From Gordonia jinghuaiqii (GTDB lineage: Bacteria; Actinomycetota; Actinomycetes; Mycobacteriales; Mycobacteriaceae): a DNA stretch of 64,000 nt. Under the pieces are notes generated by a model, which had not been told where the DNA came from, made no database searches, and saw only the letters and a list, made by a program, of their open reading frames with translations. The stretch spans positions 4,960,001 to 5,024,000 of the forward strand of contig NZ_CP059491.1 of the NCBI RefSeq assembly GCF_014041935.1. The letters run 5' to 3'. The position numbers were made by a program, and so were the translations under genes. Positions 33,433 through 41,616 of this stretch are shown one piece after another (position 1 is the stretch's first letter; every line of letters starts with the position of its first letter).

Positions 33433-35613
33433 TCAGGCCTCCACGCCGGCAGTCGAAGCCGCGGGGCGGCGCGGGGATTCGGCGAGTTCCCAGGCGCGGG
33501 CGAAACGCAGCAGTGCACGCTCGGACAGCGGCCGCCCGACGACTTCGAGTCCGACGGGCAGCCCGGAGTCGGTGAAGCCGACCGGAATGCTCATGGCCGG
33601 TAGCGAGGTCTGCGACGCGATGACCGTGTTGGTCGGAAAGTCCAGTGCCGTCCATCTTTTCGCGGCCAGGTCGGCACGCGTCGGTGCCGGCACCTGGACC
33701 GTCGGGTAGACCAGGAAGTCCACGCCGGCGTCGGCCATCATCGCGATGAGGGTGCGGCGCCACTCCTCCTGACGGATTCTTCCCTTGTAGTAGTCGGGAT
33801 GTGCTGCGGGATCGTCCGGGCCGTCGGCGATGTCGGCCAACAGGTCGGTGAGCGGGTGGAAGTCGCCGGCGTCGACGATCTCCTTGATCGTCGTCGGTCC
33901 GCCGTGGTCGCGTGACGCGAGGAAGTTCTCGAGGTCGGTCTTGGACTGGATCGTGTAGAGCGAGGTGTCGGCGACCCAGGTCGAGAGGTCACCGAGCACG
34001 ACGTCGTCGACGATGCCCGTACCGTGTTCGCGCAGCGTCTCGATGGCCGAGCGGATGACACCGTTGGTGAGCTCCTGGTCGTCACCGGTGCCGAATCCGT
34101 CGGAGAGCACGCCGACGCGGAAGGTCGAGAGTGTGCCGGCATCGACCTCGTCGATCGCTTCCCCGTAGTTGCCCACCTCTGAGCTCGTGGTCGCGATGGC
34201 GGTGTAGGGGTCGGTGGGGTCGTAACCGACGATGACGTCGAGGATGGCGCCGAGGTCGGCGACGTTGCGCGCCATGGGTCCTGGCGTGTCCTGGAAGTGC
34301 AGTAGCGGCGAGAACCCGGTACGCGGGATCAGTCCGGTGGTGACCCGCAGACCGAACAGGTTGGTGAACGATGCGGGGAGCCGGATCGATCCGCCGGTGT
34401 CCTCGCCGATCCCCACCAGGCAGAGATTCGCGGTCACCGCCGCGGCGGTCCCCGCGCTGGAACCGCCTGTCTCGCGGTCGAGATCGTAGGGGTTCTTGGT
34501 GTGTTCGGTGCGCGAGGAGAAGGAGAACCACCCGGCGGCGAAGTCGCACATCGCCGTCTTGCCCAGGATGACCGCTCCCGCTTTCCGCAGACGGTCCACC
34601 ACCGTGGCGTCGTTCTCGGGAACGTAATCGGCGAATGCGGTGGAGCCGAAGGCGGTTGGGATGCCCTTTGTCTCACCCTGGTCTTTGACGAGGATCGGCA
34701 CACCGTGCAGTGGTCCGACGAATGTGCCGGTCCGGGAGTACTTCTCGTCGATGCGCCGCGCGTCGTCGAGGGCGTCCGGGTTGAGCGTGACGACCGAGTT
34801 CAGCTGCGGGCCATCGGCATTGTCTATCGAGTCGAGTGCGGCGATGCGATCGAGATACCAGGCGGTGAGCTCGGCGCCGGTGAGCGCACCGGATTCGATC
34901 AGCGCGTGGAACGTACTGACCGACAGCTCTTCGTAATTCACGTCGTTCTCCCTGTTCGTGTCGACGCCGGTGTCCAGGGCGCCGATGATGGCTTCCGCGG
35001 TGTGTTCGAGATGATTGCGTGTCGCCTCGAGCAACCCGTCGAGATCGCGGGCGAGCATCAGCCGGTACATCTGCTCGTGCTGGCAGTCGGCTTCGGTGAA
35101 GTCGTGCATGGCCGTGGCGTAGATCGCCATGTAGGGCTGGATGCGGTCCCAGATGTTGCCGATGAGTTCCATCAGGTAGCGGCTGCTACCGCAGGCGTAG
35201 AAGGTCTGGTGGAACTCGCGGTTGAGTTCGCGCCAGGTGATCGCGGCGATGCCGGGGACCGTCATCTGATCGAGGATCGATCGGAGCGTGACCGCGGTCT
35301 GCGCGTCGAGCTCGCCCAGAGCCCATTCGGTGGCCAGGGATTCCAGCCGCAGCCGAATGGTGAACAGCTCGCGGATCTCGTCGGGCGAGAGCATCGTGAT
35401 GGTCACGGCGCGTCGATCGAACTCGACGAGGCCCTCGAAACCCAGGCGTTTCAGTGCTTCTCGCGTCGGCATCGTCGACACACCGATCGACTCGGCGAGC
35501 GATCGGATCGACACACGTGTGCCGGGCACGATCCGGCCCTCGAGAATGTTGCGCCGGACCTGCTGATAGACACTCTCGGCCAGAGTCGGCGTCACCGCCA
35601 GGTCAGTTGCCAT
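33433..35613 (-). CDS. Fusion of a GntR/FCD transcriptional regulator with an amidase
   Basis: A single uninterrupted 726-codon frame. Residues 1-70 are a GntR winged helix (VYQQVRRNILEGRIVPGTRVSIRSL, then ESIGVSTMPTREALKRLGFEGLVEF). Residues ~80-215 are an FCD helical domain (RELNREFHQTFYACGSSRYLMELIGNIWDR). Residues ~225-726 are a complete amidase: Lys310 (ILVKDQ), Ser385 (TGGSSAG), Ser409 (DTGGSIRLPAS), with the 75- and 24-residue spacing of active enzymes. Both halves look intact. At the joint, codon 225 is a GTG with AGGGAG six bases upstream, so the amidase could also be made alone. It heads a five-gene operon behind a perfect palindrome. Regulator and enzyme in one chain suggests direct substrate sensing; this is inference. 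Confidence 0.88.
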   Translation of the reverse strand: MATDLAVTPTLAESVYQQVRRNILEGRIVPGTRVSIRSLAESIGVSTMPTREALKRLGFEGLVEFDRRAVTITMLSPDEIRELFTIRLRLESLATEWALGELDAQTAVTLRSILDQMTVPGIAAITWRELNREFHQTFYACGSSRYLMELIGNIWDRIQPYMAIYATAMHDFTEADCQHEQMYRLMLARDLDGLLEATRNHLEHTAEAIIGALDTGVDTNRENDVNYEELSVSTFHALIESGALTGAELTAWYLDRIAALDSIDNADGPQLNSVVTLNPDALDDARRIDEKYSRTGTFVGPLHGVPILVKDQGETKGIPTAFGSTAFADYVPENDATVVDRLRKAGAVILGKTAMCDFAAGWFSFSSRTEHTKNPYDLDRETGGSSAGTAAAVTANLCLVGIGEDTGGSIRLPASFTNLFGLRVTTGLIPRTGFSPLLHFQDTPGPMARNVADLGAILDVIVGYDPTDPYTAIATTSSEVGNYGEAIDEVDAGTLSTFRVGVLSDGFGTGDDQELTNGVIRSAIETLREHGTGIVDDVVLGDLSTWVADTSLYTIQSKTDLENFLASRDHGGPTTIKEIVDAGDFHPLTDLLADIADGPDDPAAHPDYYKGRIRQEEWRRTLIAMMADAGVDFLVYPTVQVPAPTRADLAAKRWTALDFPTNTVIASQTSLPAMSIPVGFTDSGLPVGLEVVGRPLSERALLRFARAWELAESPRRPAASTAGVEA
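34939..34953 (-). promoter_or_regulatory. Internal ribosome binding site and GTG start within the regulator-amidase fusion
   Basis: On the coding strand AGGGAG (34953-34948) is followed by six bases and an in-frame GTG (34941-34939), at exactly the point where amidase homology begins (VNYEELSVSTFHAL). The spacing is better than that of the AG-rich stretch before the annotated ATG at 35613. It may yield a free 502-residue amidase, or be the relic of two once-separate genes. Confidence 0.55.
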
Positions 35614-35636
35614 GTGATACCAACACCCCCTCGTGA

Positions 35637-35656
35637 CTTCGTGTGATCACACGAAG
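35637..35656. promoter_or_regulatory. Perfect 20-bp palindrome, operator of the fusion-regulator operon
   Basis: CTTCGTGTGA followed directly by its reverse complement TCACACGAAG, 23 bases upstream of the ATG at 35613. GTGTGATCACAC-type cores are typical of FCD-class GntR operators. Autoregulation by the fused GntR domain is the straightforward inference. The rest of 35614-35747 shows nothing else. Confidence 0.65.
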
Positions 35657-35747
35657 ATCATGGGCGCTGCAGGTTCCGGGCGTGTTGTCGAAGTGTTTCA
35701 GGCGCGTGACGAGTGTGGAGCTCCGATCTGTCCGCGCCCACGCCGGT

Positions 35748-36308
35748 TCAGTCGCGCATCAAGACCGAGGTCGACGGGTGGTCGCTGGCGAAGTTCTTTT
35801 TCAGCGGCGCGATGAAGACGTTCTCGGTTCGGGTGCGCGACACTCGCCACCGGCCGTCCTCTTTGCGGAAGGCGTTGTTGAGCCTGCTGGATCGCAACAG
35901 CGCGGTACCGTCGTCGAAGAGCCACGGCTGCATGTGAATCCACTGACCAGTCGCCTCGTCGCCGTCGACGTGGATCTGCTCCGAGGTGAGGTAGTGGGCG
36001 TTGAGCAACAGTGCCGGGTCCTTCTTCTCTCCCCAGAACCGTCGGAAGTGCTCGCCGATGGCCTGTTTGCCGACCGCCCGACCGAACTGACCGTCGTAGT
36101 ACTCGCCGACCCCCTCCCACACCGCATCATCGGTGTAGAGGTCGACGATGAGTTCGATGCGCTCCGCGTCGTCGGCGAGACCGAACTCCGGACACGGTGT
36201 GTCACAGAGGAACATGTAACGCGCCTGTAGCCGACGGATCTCCGCCTCGGCTTCCAGCGTCTCGATCCGTGCGGTCAGGGCCGCGATCGTCCGGGTCACA
36301 TCGCTCAT
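35748..36308 (-). CDS. iacI: SnoaL/NTF2-like protein, IacI homologue
   Basis: 186 residues. It begins with a short coiled coil (IAALTARIETLEAEAEIRRLQARYM), followed by an NTF2-like cone: DDAERIELIVDLYTDDAVWEGVGEYY ... FRRFWGEKKDPALLLNAHYLTSEQIHVDGDEATGQW and EDGRWRVSRTRTENVFI. Such proteins are small isomerases, hydrolases or oxygenase accessory subunits. Position beside a flavin reductase in a locus with all other iac homologues identifies it as IacI, whose exact step is not settled. ATG 36308 overlaps the flavin reductase stop (ATGA). Confidence 0.8.
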   Translation of the reverse strand: MSDVTRTIAALTARIETLEAEAEIRRLQARYMFLCDTPCPEFGLADDAERIELIVDLYTDDAVWEGVGEYYDGQFGRAVGKQAIGEHFRRFWGEKKDPALLLNAHYLTSEQIHVDGDEATGQWIHMQPWLFDDGTALLRSSRLNNAFRKEDGRWRVSRTRTENVFIAPLKKNFASDHPSTSVLMRD

Positions 36309-37480
36309 CCCTCGAGCGCCTTCACCGTCGAGCGGGCCCGATCGATCCAGTCGGTCACCTGCGCACCGCTTGCCCCCGCCGGCAACTGCGCGAGCCGAAG
36401 CGTGAGGGAGGGGCGGCCGTTGCGGTCGCGGACCGGCAACACGATCGAACCGACGTCGTAGGCGGCCCCATCTGACAGCTCACGCAGACGGTAGTCGACC
36501 GGTGACCGCCCGATGGACTCGCGGATGCGGCGTTCCTGCGACGGGGTGAGCCGCCCTCTCACAAATGTTCTGGTGGCCGACCGCATCTCGCGGTAGGCCG
36601 CCGGACCTGCGTCCGCGGGGAGGAAAGAAATGAGGTATCCGTGCTCGCGGACGAACTCGAGGCGTTCGCGGTGCAGCTGCCGCACCGAGTCGTCGGCATC
36701 GGCGAGCCTGCCCAGCCACCGTTCCTGCACGGCCGCATCCTGGGCGAAGACAAAACTGTCACCGATCGGCGGAACCATCGGGATTCGATCGGCGAGCCCC
36801 TCGGCACGGTCCACGCCGGGTCCGGTCGCCGAGAGCACCACCGCCATCTCGTCGCAGCTGACCGCGGTGAGCACCGAGACCTCGCAGCACAGTGCTGCCG
36901 CCAGTTCCTCGACCTGTGGGCGGGCGGAGTGCGCGGCGTGGATGGCGGGCAGGATCTCGTGATCCATCCGCGCCATCAACGACGTGGACACGAAACTGCC
37001 GTATCCGCCCTGGAAGAAGATCAGGGGCGAGACCGGATTGGTGACGGCGAGATCCCGGACCTCGCACAACACGATCCAATGGTCTCCCGCCTCGACGATG
37101 TTCTCCACGCGGGTGTCAATCCAGGCCACCGAATCGGCCAGGACCGGATCGCCCGAAGGTGAGGCGAACCAGTCGATTCCCTCGAGTTTGTCCTGCCAGC
37201 GCTGCGCGACCCGCAGGACGATGTCCTCCTGGTCGCCGCCGACGATGTTGATGCACAGGGATTCGCAGCTCCGCATCTTCTCGAAGGTGCGCGAGGTCTT
37301 CATCGGCATGAACGACACCAGCGGCGGGTCCATGGACACCGAGTTGAAGGTGCCGACCACCATCGCGAGAACCTCACCGTCGGGGGCGCGGCCGGTGACC
37401 ACCACCACGCCGGTCGGGTAGTGGCCCATCACGTTCCGGAAGACCGTCGCGTCGATGGCGGTCGCGGTGTTGTCGGACAT
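36305..37480 (-). CDS. iacG: Two-domain flavin reductase, IacG homologue with an IclR-like sensor domain
   Basis: 391 residues from ATG 37480. Residues 1-165 are a flavin reductase domain (FRNVMGHYPTGVVVVTGRAPDGEVLAMVVGTFNSVSMDPPLVSFMP, CESLCINIVG), which makes reduced flavin with NAD(P)H. Residues ~185-391 resemble the IclR effector-binding domain (LCCEVSVLTAVSCDEMAVVLSATGP ... RLEFVREHGYLISFLP). A similar regulatory extension is known in the reductase C1 of Acinetobacter p-hydroxyphenylacetate hydroxylase, where substrate binding stimulates flavin reduction. It probably supplies reduced flavin to the IacA-type oxygenase at 45626. It is transcribed towards iacI. Confidence 0.82.
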   Translation of the reverse strand: MSDNTATAIDATVFRNVMGHYPTGVVVVTGRAPDGEVLAMVVGTFNSVSMDPPLVSFMPMKTSRTFEKMRSCESLCINIVGGDQEDIVLRVAQRWQDKLEGIDWFASPSGDPVLADSVAWIDTRVENIVEAGDHWIVLCEVRDLAVTNPVSPLIFFQGGYGSFVSTSLMARMDHEILPAIHAAHSARPQVEELAAALCCEVSVLTAVSCDEMAVVLSATGPGVDRAEGLADRIPMVPPIGDSFVFAQDAAVQERWLGRLADADDSVRQLHRERLEFVREHGYLISFLPADAGPAAYREMRSATRTFVRGRLTPSQERRIRESIGRSPVDYRLRELSDGAAYDVGSIVLPVRDRNGRPSLTLRLAQLPAGASGAQVTDWIDRARSTVKALEG

Positions 37481-37535
37481 GTCGTCTCCTGTGGCCGGTC
37501 GGCCGGTCGTTATGAACAGCGCGGGTCCGTCGGCG

Positions 37536-39038
37536 TCAGACGGCGGGCACCTCGTCGGGGGTGTCCTTGCCTGGGTTTTCCGTGGCTGGGCTTTCCTTGA
37601 CGTACCGCTTCTGCAGCGTCGCGCCGAGCCGCTCGGGCCGCAGGAACGCGATGCACAGGGCACCGCCGACGAGCAGCAGGATGCCGGTGATCGTGAAGGC
37701 CTGATGGACACCGTCGGCCATCCGCTCGGCCATCTCGGCGGTCGGCTTCTCCCCCTTCGGCGGTGTGACGTACCCGGCTTTGGTCATGAGCCAGCCGACC
37801 AGGCTCGGTGAGATCACCGCTCCGAAGGAGGCGACGCCGCCGAGCGTCGCCATCATGATGGGTCGTTGCCGCGCGCCGACGGCGTAGCCGATCGCCGAAG
37901 CCGTCATCGGGTAGGCGAGACTGCAGCCGGCGGCGACGCAGAGCAGGACCACCGCGGTGGGACCCGAAGCCATCCGAATGGCGATGAAGCAGATGCCGGC
38001 GAGGACCGCGGCACAGCCGAAGGGGACGGCGATGGCGATGTGGGCGGTCCGGCCGTTGCGCAGCAGCCGCTGCCCGATGGCTCCCAGCCCGAGAAGCACG
38101 AGCGCGCCCACGACCCACGGCACGGTGGTCATCATGCCGACCTGACCGAGATCCAGCCCGACGACGGTCCCGAGATACTGCGGAAGCCAGGTGGTCAGGA
38201 AGCCCTGCACCCAGAAGTTGGAGGCGCCGCCGATGACCGCGGCCAGGAATGCCACGCTGAGCAGCGCCCGCCAGATCACGACCGGTTTCTGCTCGTCGAC
38301 CGCCGCGGTGCTCGCCGCCGGCGTCGCGCCGTCCTCGCCACCGGATGCTTCGTCGGGTCCGGAACCGTCGGCCACCTGCGTCGACTGACCGCGACGGTCG
38401 CGGTACGGACCGTCGGCGCCGATCGCCCACCAGGCGATCACCCATACGAGCCCGATGATGCCCAGCACACCGAACGCCCAGCGCCATCCCCATACCGCGA
38501 TGACCCACGCCAGGAGCGGTGCGGCGAACACCGGTCCCAGCGTCGAACCGGCCGCGACCAGGTTCGACGGCAGGGCTCGTCGGGTCGGCGAGAACCAGGT
38601 CTGCGTCGAGGTGAGCGACATCGCGGTTGCCGGGCCCTCGGCGCCGCCGAGCACGATCCGGGTCAGCAGCAGGATCGCGGCGCCGCCACCGAGGAGCATC
38701 GGGAACTGGAGAACCGCCCAGGTGATCCCCATCGCGAACAGGATCCATTTGACCGAGAACTTCGATGCGAGGAATCCGGTGATCACCGAGACGATCGCGT
38801 AGAGGAAGAAGAACGCACTACCGATGAAGCCGAATTCCGCGGCGGTCAAACCCAATTCGGCCATCGCGTCCGCGGACACCAGACCGAGGACCGCCTTGTC
38901 GGCGAATGCGATGATCTGGAAAAGCACAAGCATTCCGGTGACCACCCACGCCCTGCGCGACACCCGGCTGAAGTCGACGCGGCGAGGCGACGGCGGTGAC
39001 GCCGCGACTGTCGCGGCTGTTGTGTTGGTGGCCATCAT
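37536..39038 (-). CDS. MFS transporter of the iac cluster (ACS-like)
   Basis: 500 residues with about twelve hydrophobic segments and a charged central loop around residues 215-255. WVVTGMLVLFQIIAFADKAVLGLVSADAMAELGLTAAEFGFIGSAFFFLYAIVSVITG is the typical first third of anion:cation symporter-type MFS proteins. The A-like loop is LASKFSVKWIL. Start ATG 39038 (a second ATG follows at once). It is divergent from the amidase gene iacH. IacT-type MFS transporters are reported in other iac clusters, so uptake of indole-3-acetate or a related acid is likely. Confidence 0.85.
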   Translation of the reverse strand: MMATNTTAATVAASPPSPRRVDFSRVSRRAWVVTGMLVLFQIIAFADKAVLGLVSADAMAELGLTAAEFGFIGSAFFFLYAIVSVITGFLASKFSVKWILFAMGITWAVLQFPMLLGGGAAILLLTRIVLGGAEGPATAMSLTSTQTWFSPTRRALPSNLVAAGSTLGPVFAAPLLAWVIAVWGWRWAFGVLGIIGLVWVIAWWAIGADGPYRDRRGQSTQVADGSGPDEASGGEDGATPAASTAAVDEQKPVVIWRALLSVAFLAAVIGGASNFWVQGFLTTWLPQYLGTVVGLDLGQVGMMTTVPWVVGALVLLGLGAIGQRLLRNGRTAHIAIAVPFGCAAVLAGICFIAIRMASGPTAVVLLCVAAGCSLAYPMTASAIGYAVGARQRPIMMATLGGVASFGAVISPSLVGWLMTKAGYVTPPKGEKPTAEMAERMADGVHQAFTITGILLLVGGALCIAFLRPERLGATLQKRYVKESPATENPGKDTPDEVPAV

Positions 39039-39095
39039 GTTTCCTTCTTCCGCTACAGGTCGGACTGATGATGTCGAACGCTAGGGGTGGGCGTG

Positions 39096-39109
39096 CCTAC
39101 AGCGGTAGG
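39096..39109. promoter_or_regulatory. Short inverted repeat in the iacH/MFS divergent promoter
   Basis: CCTAC-AGCG-GTAGG at 39096-39109 lies midway between the divergent MFS gene (39038) and iacH (39178). A looser TTAC/GTAA pair follows at about 39120-39132. Either may be a response-regulator site. Weak evidence. Confidence 0.3.
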
Positions 39110-39177
39110 AGGGAAATCTTTACTGTCGGTAATGGTCGCGAACAGGCAGACTGAGCCAACCGGACAAAGGAGGAACG

Positions 39178-40470
39178 GTGAGCTCGGCCTACTGGAAGCA
39201 GCCCGTCAGTGACCAGGCGAGGGCGGTCCACGAGAGAGCGGTCTCCGCTGAGACACTCGCGACGCAGGTGCGCGCGGAGATCGCGCGCACCGAACCCGAT
39301 CTCCGGGCCTGGGTAGACCTGTCCGACGGTCTCCTCGGCGACGCACGCCGCGAGGACTCCACTCCCGGACGACGCCCCCTGCAGGGAATCTCGTTGGGCG
39401 TCAAGGACCTGATCGATGTCCGAGGGCTTCCCACGCGGGCGGGATCGACGGTGACCCCGACCGCGCCGGCGCCCGTCGACGCGGCCTGCGTCAGGCGTTT
39501 TCGCGAACTCGGTGCACTGATCCAAGGCAAGACCGTGACCACCGAGTTCGGGTACTTCTCGCCCGGGCCCACCCGAAACCCGCACGCTCTGGACCACACC
39601 CCGGGCGGTTCGTCGAGCGGTTCGGCCGCAGCCGTCGGCGCAGGCGTCATCCCGGTGGCGCTGGGAACACAGACCGCCGGGTCACTCTCTCGGCCGGCAT
39701 CGTATTGCGGTGCGGCCGGAATGGTCCTGGCCCACGGATCGACGAGCCTGGCCGGCGTCACGGGACTGAGCGAGTCGCTCGATTCGCTGGGTCTGTTGAC
39801 GCGCAGCATCGCCGATCTGCACTACGTGTACAACGCCTTCACCGGACGTGCCCCGCTGACCGCCGGGCGGGCACCGGTCGGTACCGCACTGATGTGGGGT
39901 GGCAGTGACCTGCACCCGATCGATCCGGCGATGGCCGAGCTGCTCCGCTTGCTCCCCGGATTGCTCGCGCGGATCGGCATCGCCACCCGCGACCTCGAAT
40001 GGGACGATCACGCACACACCCTTGCCGACGACCACCTCACGGTGATGTCGTACGAAGCCGCCCACACCCTCGACGAGCTGGTCGAACTGCATGGCGGGGC
40101 GCTCAGTCCACAACTGCGCGCGCTGGTCTCCGACGGCCGGGCCGTCGCGCCCGAGTCACACAGGGCGGCCCTGATCCGGCGCGACCGCTCCCGCGATCTG
40201 CTCGCCGAGACACTGGGCGAGCACCGGATCATCGTCGGTCCCGCCGCACCGGGACCGGCGCCTCACGGGCTGGGCGCGACGGGTTCACCGGTCCTCAGTC
40301 GCCCGTGGCAGCTCCTGGGCTGCCCGGTGGTGGTGGTGCCCGGCGCACGCTCCGGGGAGGGACTCCCGCTCGGCATCGCGCTGATCGGCCTGCCCGGACA
40401 CGAGGCGAATCTGTTCGCGGTGGCCTCCGCACTCGAGGCCGAACTCCAGGCCCTGCCTGCCCCGGCGTGA
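39178..40470 (+). CDS. iacH: Amidase, IacH homologue
   Basis: 430 residues from GTG 39178, with AAAGGAGG about 6 bases upstream. The amidase triad is Lys76 (LGVKDL), Ser145 (PGGSSSGS) and Ser169 (QTAGSLSRPAS). It is slightly shorter than the other amidases here and lacks some C-terminal elements. IacH is part of indole-3-acetate clusters and is assumed to hydrolyse an amide such as indole-3-acetamide or an indole-derived intermediate; its need in catabolism is not clear. It leads a plus-strand unit with the small Thr-rich protein and the response regulator. Confidence 0.82.
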   Translation: MSSAYWKQPVSDQARAVHERAVSAETLATQVRAEIARTEPDLRAWVDLSDGLLGDARREDSTPGRRPLQGISLGVKDLIDVRGLPTRAGSTVTPTAPAPVDAACVRRFRELGALIQGKTVTTEFGYFSPGPTRNPHALDHTPGGSSSGSAAAVGAGVIPVALGTQTAGSLSRPASYCGAAGMVLAHGSTSLAGVTGLSESLDSLGLLTRSIADLHYVYNAFTGRAPLTAGRAPVGTALMWGGSDLHPIDPAMAELLRLLPGLLARIGIATRDLEWDDHAHTLADDHLTVMSYEAAHTLDELVELHGGALSPQLRALVSDGRAVAPESHRAALIRRDRSRDLLAETLGEHRIIVGPAAPGPAPHGLGATGSPVLSRPWQLLGCPVVVVPGARSGEGLPLGIALIGLPGHEANLFAVASALEAELQALPAPA

Positions 40471-40494
40471 TCACCGAGCGGAGAGAAGAACACC

Positions 40495-40872
40495 TTGACC
40501 GTGAACCCGGAGACGACGACTGAGCCGAAGGCCATGACACCGAATACGACACCGACGACTGCGACACCGACGACTACCACACCGACGCGGCAGCAGCCGA
40601 TGAAACCCCGGCCCCAGACCCACCACCGCATGTTCCTCACCTGCTACGAGGACACCTTCAACTACGGGTGGCACCACGTCGACCTGTTCGTGCACGACGA
40701 GCACGGCCGCGAGGTCAACTGGGTGCACTGGACCGTCGAAGCCGACGGCCCCGAGGCCGCCGACGAGTCGGTGCGCAGCGAGGAGCCCGGCCTGATGCGC
40801 ACCTCCGAGTGGACCCACCGCGTCAGCGCCCTCGGTATGAACTACTGGACCGCCGACGCCTCGTGGGACTGA
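40495..40872 (+). CDS. Small conserved-looking protein of the iac cluster with Thr-rich N-terminus
   Basis: 125 residues from TTG 40495 (GGAGAGAAG just upstream); ATG 40534 or 40600 are shorter alternatives. The first 35 residues are a Thr/Pro-rich low-complexity tail. The compact rest (HHRMFLTCYEDTFNYGWHHVDLFVHDEHGREVNWVHW ... HRVSALGMNYWTADASW) is rich in His and Trp and looks structured. I know no family. Some iac clusters carry a small unknown gene called iacY; this may be its equivalent, but I could not confirm that. It lies between iacH and the response regulator. Confidence 0.65.
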   Translation: MTVNPETTTEPKAMTPNTTPTTATPTTTTPTRQQPMKPRPQTHHRMFLTCYEDTFNYGWHHVDLFVHDEHGREVNWVHWTVEADGPEAADESVRSEEPGLMRTSEWTHRVSALGMNYWTADASWD

Positions 40873-40935
40873 ACCCCGTGGGACTGACGTGGCCGTGACC
40901 CCGCGCGCGGCGGACTACTCTCGGGACGGGGACAG

Positions 40936-41589
40936 ATGAGGGAAACGGTGGACGAAGCAGCGCGCGCGACGAGGGTCTACGTCGTCGACGACGACCCCGA
41001 ACTGTGCGAATCGGTGGACTGGCTGCTGGGCAGCATCGGCATCAAACCGCGTATCTGTCACAGCGCCGACGACTTCCTCGCCGAGTACTCCGGCGACGTA
41101 CCGGCCTGCATCGTCCTGGATGTTCGGATGCCGAGGATGAGTGGACCCCGGTTGCAGGAGAAGCTCAACGAGTTCGCACCGCATGTGGCCGTCATCTTCG
41201 TCTCCGCCCACGGCGACATCCGGATGTCGGTGTCGACGCTGCAGGCCGGGGCCATGGACTTCCTGGAGAAACCCTATGATCCGCAGCGACTCCTCGATGC
41301 CGTGCAGGCGGGGGTCGACAAGGCCGCGGAACGTTTTCACGCCTTCGAGATGAAGCGCATGGTGCAGGCGAAGCTCGCGCTGCTCACCCCGCGCGAACGC
41401 GAGATCCTGGCGCTCGTCGTCGAAGGCCTGCCCAGCCAGAACATCGCCCGCCGACTTTCGATGAGCGTGAAAACCGTTGACGTGCACCGCGCGCGGATCA
41501 AGGCCAAGACCGACGCCGACAGCATCAGCACCCTCGTCCGCGACATCCTGCGTTTCGGCGTCAGCGTGCCGACGGAACGCACTTCCTGA
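40936..41589 (+). CDS. LuxR/FixJ-type response regulator
   Basis: 217 residues. The receiver domain (12-125) has the acidic pocket VVDDDPEL, the phosphorylation site Asp62 (VLDVRMP) and the conserved Lys in FLEKPYD. The output HTH (about 150-205) reads LTPREREILALVVEGLPSQNIARRLSMSVKTVDVHRARI, as in FixJ/TodT/StyR regulators of aromatic catabolism. The likely partner is the PAS histidine kinase at 47032, on the far side of the six-gene iacABCDEF unit. Other iac clusters (for example in Paraburkholderia) are reported to use a two-component system too. Confidence 0.9.
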   Translation: MRETVDEAARATRVYVVDDDPELCESVDWLLGSIGIKPRICHSADDFLAEYSGDVPACIVLDVRMPRMSGPRLQEKLNEFAPHVAVIFVSAHGDIRMSVSTLQAGAMDFLEKPYDPQRLLDAVQAGVDKAAERFHAFEMKRMVQAKLALLTPREREILALVVEGLPSQNIARRLSMSVKTVDVHRARIKAKTDADSISTLVRDILRFGVSVPTERTS

Positions 41590-41616
41590 CCTTGCTCCGC
41601 CCGAATCTGGTGCCAC

